Source: Zoogloeaceae bacterium (GTDB lineage: Bacteria; Pseudomonadota; Gammaproteobacteria; Burkholderiales; Rhodocyclaceae). Taken from it: DNA of 64,000 bases. Numbering within the stretch: the first letter of the stretch is position 1; each line of letters starts with the position of its first letter. The translations under genes were made by a program, and so were the position numbers. Below, piece by piece: positions 24,936-32,046 of the stretch. The stretch is from contig JACKMA010000001.1 of assembly GCA_024235635.1 (NCBI GenBank), positions 248,001-312,000 of the forward strand, read 5' to 3'. The notes beneath the pieces are model-generated. The model did not search any database and was not told where the DNA came from. It saw only the letters and a list, made by a program, of their open reading frames with translations.

Positions 24936-25913
24936 TCAAACCCGTGACCCGCGCATCAGCAGGGGCCGTAATGTATCTGCGAGCACATCGGCATCGAATT
25001 TCGCGACATAGGAATCGACACCGACCCGCTTGCCCATCGCACGATTCGCTTCCGACGAGAGGGACGAATGCATGACCACCGGTATGCCGTCGAAACGACC
25101 GTCGTTCTTGATGTTGCGGGTCAGCACATAGCCGTCCATTTCCGGCATTTCGGCATCGACCAGGATCAGGTCGAGATCGTCGGTCAGCGGCTTGCCGCTG
25201 GCCTGGGCATGATTCGCCATGCCTTCCAGGCGCGTCCAGGCCTCGAGGCCGTTCATCGCATGCTTGTGGTGAACACCGAGCTTGTCGAGCACTTCGGCGA
25301 TCTTCTTGCGCGCAACCGACGAATCATCGACGAAGAAGACATTCACGTCGTCGCTGGCGCTCAATGGCGGGATGTTGCCGACCAGGGCCTCGCCGAAGGT
25401 GTTGGCGAGAATCGTCTCGACGTCCAGGATCGACACCAGCTTGCTGTCGGGCAGTTCGATGATCGCGGTGATGAAGTTATGCACTGAGCTGGACACGTTC
25501 TCCGGCGTGCGCACCTTGTCCCACTCGACGCGGATGATCCGATCCACTTCATGCACCAGAAAGCCCAGCGTACGTTTGCTGTATTCGGTGACCATCATCG
25601 ACGCGCCCAGCGGATCGCCCGGCTCTGCGAGCCCCAGCACCTGGGCCAGCGCAAGCACCGGAATGACGTTGCCACGCAGCGAGATCAAGCCTTCGACGCC
25701 GCCGGGCATGTTCGGGGCCTTGGTGATGAACGGCGTCTTCGAGACTTCGCGCACCTTGAACACGTTGATGCCGAAGGTTTCCTGCGTGCCGAGCGAGAAC
25801 AGCAGGATCTCCATGCGGTTGGAGCCGGCCAGCTTGGTGCGACCGTCGACCGCGTCGAGCAATGACCTCTCGGCCGCGTCCATCGCGTTGGGCGTAATGT
25901 CTTTGCGGTTCAT
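24936..25913 (-). CDS. cheV: CheV coupling/response-regulator protein (second of tandem pair)
   Basis: The product is 325 residues: an N-terminal CheW-like domain (about 30-175; FGINVFKVREV, GLISLRGNVIPVLALAQ) and a C-terminal receiver domain (VFFVDDSSVARK; Asp in LILVDAEMPEMDG; KFDAD near the end). CheV couples receptors to CheA and may act as a phosphate sink or adaptation device. Its start overlaps the stop of the upstream cheV (ATGA), so the pair is co-translated. It precedes cheY. Confidence 0.92.
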   Translation of the reverse strand: MNRKDITPNAMDAAERSLLDAVDGRTKLAGSNRMEILLFSLGTQETFGINVFKVREVSKTPFITKAPNMPGGVEGLISLRGNVIPVLALAQVLGLAEPGDPLGASMMVTEYSKRTLGFLVHEVDRIIRVEWDKVRTPENVSSSVHNFITAIIELPDSKLVSILDVETILANTFGEALVGNIPPLSASDDVNVFFVDDSSVARKKIAEVLDKLGVHHKHAMNGLEAWTRLEGMANHAQASGKPLTDDLDLILVDAEMPEMDGYVLTRNIKNDGRFDGIPVVMHSSLSSEANRAMGKRVGVDSYVAKFDADVLADTLRPLLMRGSRV

Positions 25914-26875
25914 GCGGCTTCATCCACGTCTTTGGTCTTGAGCATGCGGCGCAGGGTGTCCGACAGGCGCTGCGGCTCGAATTTGGGCACGTATTCGTCC
26001 ACCCCGACCGACAGCCCCAGTTGCTGGTTGGACATGCCGGACAAGGATGAATGCATCAATACCGGCACGCCTTCGAAACGCGGATCGGACTTGATCTTCT
26101 TGGTCAGGATGTAGCCGTCCATTTCGGGCATCTCGACGTCGGTCAGGACCAGCTTGACCAGATCCTTGACCCTGCGGCCGGTCGCCTCGGCGGTCTTTGC
26201 GACCTTCTGCAGCTCGTCCCAGGCAACACGCCCGTTGACCGAACCGACGTAATGCGCACCCATTGCGTCGAGCGTGCGTTCGATCTGACGTCGGGCCACC
26301 GAGGAATCGTCGGCAAAGAACACCGTGACGTCCCGATCCTGCAATGGCTCGATTCCCTTGAAGAGGAATTCGTCGTCGATGGTGGTCGTCTCGGACAGAA
26401 CCTTTTCGACGTCGAGCATCATGATCAGCTTCTCGCCCGGCAATTCGGTCACCGCCGTCACCAGACCGCCCATGTTCGCCGTCAGCATCCCGGGCGGGAC
26501 GCGCATCTGCGCCCAGTCGAGCCTGAGAATGGTGTCGACCGCCTCGACCAGGAAGCCCTGGGTGTGTCCGTTGTATTCGGTGACGATCATGATCTCGCGC
26601 TTGTCGTCCTGGCCGATGCCGACGTACTTCGCAAGATCGACCACCGGCACCAGCACCCCGCGCAGGCTGACCATGCCTTCTACCGAAGCCGGCATCTCGG
26701 GCGCCGCCGTGACCGGCGGCGTGCGCATCACTTCCCGCACCTTGAAGACGTTGATGCCGAAGGTTTCTCGTCGGCCGGTGCGATGATCGACCCCCAGCGT
26801 GAACAGCAGAATTTCAAGCTTGTTGGTACCCGCAAGCTTGGTGCGGGCATCGATATTCTTCAGCAGACTGGACAT
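25910..26875 (-). CDS. cheV: CheV coupling/response-regulator protein (first of tandem pair)
   Basis: The product is 321 residues: a CheW-like domain (FGINVFKVREVMRTPPVT; GMVSLRGVLVPVVDLAKYVG) followed by a receiver domain (VFFADDSSVARRQIE; Asp in LVLTDVEMPEMDG). It is a clear paralogue of the next gene but diverged, especially around the inserted GVDHRTGRRE loop near residue 30. The start at 26875 was chosen because MSSLLKNIDARTKLAG aligns with the paralogue and has GGAGAAG; the long upstream extension is spurious. A sigma-28-like site lies about 60 bp upstream. Confidence 0.92.
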   Translation of the reverse strand: MSSLLKNIDARTKLAGTNKLEILLFTLGVDHRTGRRETFGINVFKVREVMRTPPVTAAPEMPASVEGMVSLRGVLVPVVDLAKYVGIGQDDKREIMIVTEYNGHTQGFLVEAVDTILRLDWAQMRVPPGMLTANMGGLVTAVTELPGEKLIMMLDVEKVLSETTTIDDEFLFKGIEPLQDRDVTVFFADDSSVARRQIERTLDAMGAHYVGSVNGRVAWDELQKVAKTAEATGRRVKDLVKLVLTDVEMPEMDGYILTKKIKSDPRFEGVPVLMHSSLSGMSNQQLGLSVGVDEYVPKFEPQRLSDTLRRMLKTKDVDEAA

Positions 26876-26935
26876 CACGCTTCTCCGCAAGACTCCGCCG
26901 AACTGGCCGCAGCGGGGCTCGAATTGGTGTCCCTG

Positions 26936-26962
26936 ATTACGGCAGGTGACGATTTGACTTGA
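26936..26962 (-). promoter_or_regulatory. Sigma-28 (FliA)-type promoter for cheV-cheV-cheY-cheZ-cheA
   Basis: On the minus strand: TCAAGTCA (26955-26962), 11 bases, GCCGTAAT (26936-26943). It matches the TAAAGTTT-N11-GCCGATAA form of FliA promoters in the main positions (AAGT; GCCG) with exact spacing. It is 61 bp upstream of the first cheV start codon, and two further sites in the window share the TCAAGT opening and the spacing. Confidence 0.5.
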
Positions 26963-27048
26963 GGGGTTTCGCGACGACGGGCCGGTGCGCGACAGGCACC
27001 GACGGTGTCGCGACGCCGACGCGACTGCACGGTGGTGCCGGTGTCGTC

Positions 27049-28722
27049 CTAGGCACGGTAGCCGATGCGGAAGCCGCCCCAGTGCCGACCTTTGACGTAG
27101 ATCGGCGCCGAAATGTCGTGCATGATCTCGCCGGTATCGCGTCGATAGGTCTGGATCAGGAACGGCAGCGTGTGGCTGCCGCACTGGCGGCCGACGGGAT
27201 CATCGAACATGCGTTTGGTCCGGTTGCCGGCGATGTCCTTGTCGGGGTCGCCGGTCAACGCTTGGCAGAATCGTTTGTTGTGGGTCGGAACGTAGCCACG
27301 CTGGTCGCAACTGATGGCGTATACGAGATCCGGATTCGCCCCGAGCATTGCCTCCTGAACCCTGGGAAAGGCGTCGTCCGTGACCCGATCGAAACCCGTG
27401 TGATACTTCTTGGGGCTGGTGTTCGGAATCGCTTCATACCGGGGTTCGAACAACGCTTTTTCGTCGATCTGGCGGGCGGCGACGGCTGCTTCCAGGATCT
27501 GCCCGATCTCACCCGCCGCGCGCTTGACCAGATTCGGCATGCGATCATGGACGGCAATCGCGTTCTCGCCGACCGCACCCAACTTGAAGACCTTGTCGAT
27601 ACCCTGCAGATTGACGGCGAGGCTCTGCAACTGATGTGCTTCGCCGAGGGTCTCGCCCGCCTCGTGGGTGTTGCTCTCGACCATCTTCATGATCTGGCTG
27701 ACGTGCTCGCAGACGACGGACGATTCGCGCCCCTGTTGCACGACGGCGGCTGCGATCGCGGAGACGCTCGCCATCGTCCGACTGGCACCCTCGCTGATCT
27801 TTTCGAGGGATTCGGCAGCTCGTCGAGCGGATTGGGCACCGGCATGCGCCTGCTCGCTGCCCGCGCGAATCGACGTGATCGCTTGCTGGGTCTCGCCCTG
27901 AATCAACGTGATCAGCGTCGTGATCTCGGATGTGGCACCTGCCGTCCGCTCGGCCAGCTTGCGCACCTCGTCGGCCACCACGGCAAACCCCCGGCCCTGC
28001 TCGCCGGCTCGCGCGGCCTCGATCGCGGCATTGAGCGCCAGCAGATTGGTCTGGTCGGCGATCTCGCGAATCACGCCGACGATGCCACTGATCTCGCTGG
28101 AACGCTCGCCGAGGGCAGCGATCAGTTGCGCCGACTGGGCGACGGCGCCGGCGACCCGCTCGATCTCGGACGACACGTCGCTGACGACGCGCATGCCTTC
28201 GGCCGAGAGCGCCTGGGCCTGCTCGGCATTGTCGGACGTCTGGCGGGAATGGTCGGCCACCGAGTCGACACCGTGCTGCATCTCGTCCATCGCCCGCACC
28301 ATATCGACTGCAGCCTGTTTCTGCCGGGTTGAGCCGGTAGCCACGGATTCGGCGTGGAACCGAAGCTGGTCGGACGCGTTGCCGACTCGGCGCGCATCGA
28401 ATATGACCTTGCCGACGATACCCTGGACGCTCTCGATCAGGAGATTGAACTGGGTCGCGACCAGTCCTGTGCCGCGCGATCGTTCCGGCACGCGGACGGT
28501 CAGGTCGCCGTCGCGCTGCATCAGCAGTATGGTCTCGGCCATGTGCTGCAGTGGTTTCGTATACCACCTGCAAATGGCGATGAAGGCCACGATGCCTGCG
28601 ACTGCGCCTGTCAGTGCAGGTGGCACGTACAGCGCGGCATCGTTGGCACCGGCCGACACCGCGGCGACGAGGCCGGCAAGAAAAGTGATTGCAGCAACGA
28701 GGGTTCCGATCAGTCTGGCCAT
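27049..28722 (-). CDS. Methyl-accepting chemotaxis protein with C-terminal sensory domain
   Basis: The product is 557 residues. Two N-terminal transmembrane segments (about 5-25 and 33-53) with only a very short periplasmic loop, a HAMP-like stretch, then the signalling hairpin with tip IADQTNLLALNAAIEAARAGEQGRGFAVVADEVRKLAERTA-type core. A ~130-residue domain follows the signalling module (NTSPKKYHTGFDR; YVPTHNKRF; DPVGRQCGSHTLPFL; SAPIYVKGRHWGGFRIGY). This C-terminal module recurs in chemoreceptors of beta/gammaproteobacteria and resembles a cytoplasmic ligand-binding (Cache-like) domain; ligand unknown. No CheR-docking tail. The start at 28722 has AGGAG. A sigma-28-like site precedes it. 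Confidence 0.88.
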   Translation of the reverse strand: MARLIGTLVAAITFLAGLVAAVSAGANDAALYVPPALTGAVAGIVAFIAICRWYTKPLQHMAETILLMQRDGDLTVRVPERSRGTGLVATQFNLLIESVQGIVGKVIFDARRVGNASDQLRFHAESVATGSTRQKQAAVDMVRAMDEMQHGVDSVADHSRQTSDNAEQAQALSAEGMRVVSDVSSEIERVAGAVAQSAQLIAALGERSSEISGIVGVIREIADQTNLLALNAAIEAARAGEQGRGFAVVADEVRKLAERTAGATSEITTLITLIQGETQQAITSIRAGSEQAHAGAQSARRAAESLEKISEGASRTMASVSAIAAAVVQQGRESSVVCEHVSQIMKMVESNTHEAGETLGEAHQLQSLAVNLQGIDKVFKLGAVGENAIAVHDRMPNLVKRAAGEIGQILEAAVAARQIDEKALFEPRYEAIPNTSPKKYHTGFDRVTDDAFPRVQEAMLGANPDLVYAISCDQRGYVPTHNKRFCQALTGDPDKDIAGNRTKRMFDDPVGRQCGSHTLPFLIQTYRRDTGEIMHDISAPIYVKGRHWGGFRIGYRA

Positions 28723-28725
28723 GCT

Positions 28726-28798
28726 CTTGTCTCCTGAGGCCCTGCTTTTGTCTCCCCGGGCCTTTTCTTGTCTCGTCGGGTCTCTTGATCTCCTTGGA
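28726..28798 (-). repeat. Four imperfect tandem repeats in the MCP leader
   Basis: Copies of CTTGTCTCC (plus strand) begin at 28726, 28747, 28767 and 28784, that is, with periods of 21, 20 and 17 bases. The four versions are CTTGTCTCC, TTTGTCTCC, CTTGTCTCG and CTTGATCTCC. In the transcript they read as GAGACAAG units, each with a Shine-Dalgarno-like GGAG or CGAG; only the last is next to the ATG. Confidence 0.55.
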
Positions 28799-28854
28799 CT
28801 TTCAGCGCGATCGCGACCTGGATGCATCGACCAGGGCAATCTGAATTCGGTTTG

Positions 28855-28881
28855 TCAACGGTCAGCCGATTGACGACTTGA
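28855..28881 (-). promoter_or_regulatory. Sigma-28-type promoter for the 27049-28722 chemoreceptor
   Basis: On the minus strand: TCAAGTCG (28874-28881), 11 bases, ACCGTTGA (28855-28862). The -35-like half and spacing equal those of the motA and cheV sites; the -10 half keeps only the CCG core. It is 133 bp upstream of the start codon, with the repeat leader between. Confidence 0.42.
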
Positions 28882-28934
28882 GAAACCCATGGCGTCGCGG
28901 GCGATATGGTTTCGAACAGGCGCCAGGCAGTCGC

Positions 28935-28968
28935 AAAAAAATCGGATGCGACACGACGCCGCATCCGA
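28935..28968 (-). terminator. Rho-independent terminator after the STAS gene
   Basis: A perfect 9-bp inverted repeat (TCGGATGCG / CGCATCCGA, 28942-28950 and 28960-28968) with a 9-base loop is followed on the minus strand by seven T (28935-28941). It lies 82 bp past the STAS stop and closes the cheW-to-STAS operon. Confidence 0.85.
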
Positions 28969-29050
28969 CCCTCGATTCGGTTCGGGATCCGCTATCGGGG
29001 GAGCCGCTGGGCAACCCGAATCGGACCCTGGCGGCATCGAGCCGCGATGC

Positions 29051-29356
29051 TCAGGAGATGGAGAACAACTTGCCGAAATTGGCGATGTCCAGCACCTGCT
29101 TGACGCTGCCCTGCGCGCCGGTGAGCGAGACCGCGCGATTCGCCGCCTTGGCCTTGTCCCGCAGCATCAACAGCATCCCGAGCGCGGAACTGTCAAGATA
29201 GGTCACGCCGCCGAGTTCGACGCGAATCGGCTTGCCTGCGGCACCATCGAGCGACTTTTCGACGGCATCGCGAAATTCCCGGTGGGCGTTGAAATCGAAT
29301 CGACCTGCCAGTCGAATCACGGCCGCATCATCGCTGGGATGAACCGATGCATCCAT
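29051..29356 (-). CDS. STAS-domain protein (anti-sigma-factor-antagonist type)
   Basis: The single STAS domain of 101 residues has the phosphorylatable serine motif in TYLDSSALGMLLML and the usual C-terminal helix (VKQVLDIANFGKLF). SpoIIAA-like proteins of this kind switch partners by phosphorylation, but no anti-sigma kinase or PP2C phosphatase gene is in the window. Position at the end of the cheR-cheD-cheB run suggests a role in motility or chemotaxis regulation; this is inference. A terminator follows it. Confidence 0.88.
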   Translation of the reverse strand: MDASVHPSDDAAVIRLAGRFDFNAHREFRDAVEKSLDGAAGKPIRVELGGVTYLDSSALGMLLMLRDKAKAANRAVSLTGAQGSVKQVLDIANFGKLFSIS

Positions 29357-29409
29357 TTTCTGATCTCCATTAATTTCAAGGTTCCGTTACCCGTATCGGG
29401 CACTATCCG

Positions 29410-30468
29410 TCAGGCGGTCCGTCTCGCGTCGCCGGTGAGGCGTCGCAGCATTCGCCCCGCCACATCCTTGAGCCCGACGACCTCGGACGCCGCGCCGATC
29501 GCCGCGGCTTCGCGCGGCATGCCATAGACCACGCAACTCGCCTCGTCCTGCGCAATCGTCCAGGCGCCGGCACGTTTCAGGTTCAACAGGCCCTTCGCGC
29601 CATCCTTTCCCATTCCGGTCAGCAGTGCCGCAACGACCCGGGGGCCGACCAGCGGTGCCGCCGATTCGAACAACACGTCGACCGACGGTCGGTGACGATT
29701 CACCGGTTCCCCGCGCGACAACTCGCACTGCAGCGCCCCACCCCGCCGTACCAGCAGCAGGTGGGAGTGACCAGGCGCGAGATAGGCGACACCCGGCCGC
29801 ACCACCTCGCCATGCTCGGCTTCCTTGACCTTGAGTTCGCACAGGCCGTCCAGTCGGCGCGCGAACGAGCCCGTGAACATTTCGGGCATGTGCTGAACCA
29901 TCAGGACCGGCGGGCATTGCCCGGGCAGTCCGGTGAGCACGTCCTTGATCGCCTCGGTGCCGCCGGTCGACGCGCCGATCAGGATCAGGCGTTCGCTGAC
30001 GGCACGCTGGTCGAGGCGGACCTGCAGGCTCTCTCGTCGCGCCTCTGCACCTTCGTGTCGCGAACGGGTGCGGATCCGCGCCTGATAGGCTGCCCGGATC
30101 TTGTCTCGGATTTCCTCGCCGTAATCGAGGATTCCTGCCGATCTGCCCGGCTTGGCGAGAAAATCCACGGCGCCGAGTTCGAGGGCGCGAAGCGTCGTTT
30201 CCGAACCCTTCTCGGTCAGCGTCGAAATCATCACGACCGGCATCGGCCGCAGCCGCATCAGCCGTTCCAGAAAGTCGAGACCGTCCATCTTGGGCATCTC
30301 GACGTCCAATGTCAGCACATCGGGATTGAGGCTCTTGATCATCTCCCGCGCAGCGAGAGGATCCGGGGCGGCCCCGACGACCACCAGATCCGGCGCACCC
30401 GAGATCAGCTCGGTGAGCAGGCTGCGCATGACCGCGGAATCGTCGACGATGAGTACCTTGATCGCCAT
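29410..30468 (-). CDS. cheB: Protein-glutamate methylesterase/deamidase CheB
   Basis: About 352 residues from ATG 30468. The N-terminal receiver domain has KVLIVDDSAVMR, Asp in VLTLDVEMPKMDG and FLAKPG. The C-terminal esterase domain has the catalytic Ser in LIGASTGGTEA, His in MVQHMPEMFTGSFARRL, and Asp in LLTGMGKDGAKG. It removes methyl groups from receptors when phosphorylated by CheA. A TTG start at 30477 that overlaps the cheD stop (TTGA) is an alternative adding three residues. Confidence 0.95.
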   Translation of the reverse strand: MAIKVLIVDDSAVMRSLLTELISGAPDLVVVGAAPDPLAAREMIKSLNPDVLTLDVEMPKMDGLDFLERLMRLRPMPVVMISTLTEKGSETTLRALELGAVDFLAKPGRSAGILDYGEEIRDKIRAAYQARIRTRSRHEGAEARRESLQVRLDQRAVSERLILIGASTGGTEAIKDVLTGLPGQCPPVLMVQHMPEMFTGSFARRLDGLCELKVKEAEHGEVVRPGVAYLAPGHSHLLLVRRGGALQCELSRGEPVNRHRPSVDVLFESAAPLVGPRVVAALLTGMGKDGAKGLLNLKRAGAWTIAQDEASCVVYGMPREAAAIGAASEVVGLKDVAGRMLRRLTGDARRTA

Positions 30469-30473
30469 TGCAT

Positions 30474-31091
30474 TCAACCGAAAAGTTCGACGTCGCCTTC
30501 GATCGAGTCACGATTGAGGCGCCGTGCATATTCGCTTTCGCGTTCTGCCACGGTGTCGTTGTGCATCGTCACCAGCTTCTTCTGCATCACGCGTCCATTG
30601 GCGGGAAAGAAATAGACCTTGCGCGGATAAACGTCGAGCAGGTCGCGTGCCACTACAGGTATCGACTCCAACTTCAGGTAGTTGAGTACGAATTCGGCAT
30701 TTTTTTCCCCCACCTGGCTTCGGGTGAGCGACGCCATGACCTGACCGCCGCCGAATACCTTAGCCTCCAATGCGTGGCGCCGGGCACCCAGCTTCAGCAG
30801 GTGGTTGAGCAGCACCTCCATCGCGTAGGCACCATATCGGGCGGACGACGAGTTGAGACCCGCGTTGCCGCCTTCGGGCAGCATGAAGTGATTCATGCCG
30901 CCGATGCCCTTCTCACGGTCACGGATGCAGGCCGACACGCAGGAGCCCAAGACGGTGACCATGACCAGATCGGTGGTGGCGACGAAGTACTCCCCTGGCA
31001 GGACCTTTACCGCGTCGCGACTGAAGGTCCGGTCGAAGTAGCGGTTGGTCGCGAGGTGTTCCGAGAAGGCCGGTTCATGAGCGGCTGGCAT
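30474..31091 (-). CDS. cheD: Chemoreceptor glutamine deamidase CheD
   Basis: About 205 residues from ATG 31091 (MPAAHEPAFSEHLATNRYF). Catalytic features: Thr and Cys in TVLGSCVSACIRD and His in GGMNHFMLPEG, the CheD triad. It deamidates receptor glutamines to methylatable glutamates. The C-terminus ends in GDVELFG, nearly the same as the tail of the MCP-like protein at 41419. The start lies inside the 3' end of cheR (17-bp overlap); the next gene cheB overlaps or abuts its stop. Confidence 0.93.
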   Translation of the reverse strand: MPAAHEPAFSEHLATNRYFDRTFSRDAVKVLPGEYFVATTDLVMVTVLGSCVSACIRDREKGIGGMNHFMLPEGGNAGLNSSSARYGAYAMEVLLNHLLKLGARRHALEAKVFGGGQVMASLTRSQVGEKNAEFVLNYLKLESIPVVARDLLDVYPRKVYFFPANGRVMQKKLVTMHNDTVAERESEYARRLNRDSIEGDVELFG

Positions 31092-32046
31092 CGGCCCTCT
31101 CGTAGACGGTTCGCCCGCGCGAACGCAGGAGATCCGAAGCATGCATAAAGCTTTCGGAATGCCCCGCGAACAGCAGGCCGTCGGGTTTCAACAGCGGGAC
31201 GAAACGTTTGAGTATCTGGTACTGGGTTGGCTTGTCGAAATAGATCATGACGTTGCGGCAGAAGATCGCGTCGAACTGCCCATTCAGGCCCCAGTCGCGG
31301 TCGAGCAGGTTGATCCTGAGAAAGCGGATCAGCTTCTGCAGTTCCGGACGCACCTTCGCAAACCCCTGGCGATCGCCCTTGCCACGCAGGAAGAAGCGCT
31401 CGACGCGTTCCCGCGACATGCGCTCGATGCGATCCATCGAATAGACGCCTTGCTGACCATGGGCGAGCACGTTGGTGTCGATGTCGCTGGCCCAGATTTC
31501 GACCGCCGGCGACAGCGTGCGCAATGCCTCGCAGGCGGTGATCGCGATCGAATACGGCTCCTCGCCGGTGGACGCGGCCGCGCACCAGATCCGAAGTGGT
31601 TTCGTCGCCGAGCGCTTGACCAGATGTTCGGCGAGGATGTCGAAATGGTGGGACTCCCGATAGAACGACGTCAGATTGGTCGTCAGCGAATTGACGAAGG
31701 TTTCCCACTCCGCGGCATCCTTCTCGAGTCGGGCGAGGTACTCGGCAAAGGTCTTATCGCCGCGTGCCCGCAATCGACGCGCGAGGCGGCTGTAGACCAT
31801 GTCCTGCTTGACCGGCGCCAGCGAGATCCCCGCGTGCTGGTAGATCAGCTTGCGGATCTTCTCGAAGTCGGCGTCGGTGAAGACGAATTCGCGCATGCGC
31901 GCCGCCGACCGGGATTCATCGGCGAGCTTCGCCTGAACCGCTCGGCTCAGCTCCTTGGCGCTGGTCGGCGAAGTACCTGGTCGCACGTCCCGGGCGGGAC
32001 CTGCGCCACTGGCGGAGCCGATTCGGTGGTTCAAAATGCCTCCCAT
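31075..32046 (-). CDS. cheR: Chemotaxis methyltransferase CheR
   Basis: The product is 323 residues. The N-terminal helical domain (FVFTDADFEKIRKLIYQHAGISL) and SAM-binding domain with IWCAAASTGEEPYSIAI, ASDIDTNVL and the conserved FDAIFCRNVMIYFD. It methylates receptor glutamates. The first ~50 residues (MGGILNHRIGS...) are unusual for CheR and overlap the end of the upstream receptor gene by 16 bp; an internal ATG (MREFVFTDADF, residue 51) is the alternative start. The two upstream receptors carry W-E-x-F tails that CheR is known to bind. Confidence 0.94.
   Translation of the reverse strand: MGGILNHRIGSASGAGPARDVRPGTSPTSAKELSRAVQAKLADESRSAARMREFVFTDADFEKIRKLIYQHAGISLAPVKQDMVYSRLARRLRARGDKTFAEYLARLEKDAAEWETFVNSLTTNLTSFYRESHHFDILAEHLVKRSATKPLRIWCAAASTGEEPYSIAITACEALRTLSPAVEIWASDIDTNVLAHGQQGVYSMDRIERMSRERVERFFLRGKGDRQGFAKVRPELQKLIRFLRINLLDRDWGLNGQFDAIFCRNVMIYFDKPTQYQILKRFVPLLKPDGLLFAGHSESFMHASDLLRSRGRTVYERADASRS

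Larger units (their letters stand above)
28723..29050. other. Gene-free interval of 328 bp between STAS gene and MCP
   Basis: No gene is seen here. From right to left it contains a terminator for the STAS operon (28935-28968), a sigma-28-like promoter (28855-28881) and a run of imperfect ~20-bp repeats just before the MCP start (28726-28798). All are listed separately. Confidence 0.6.
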
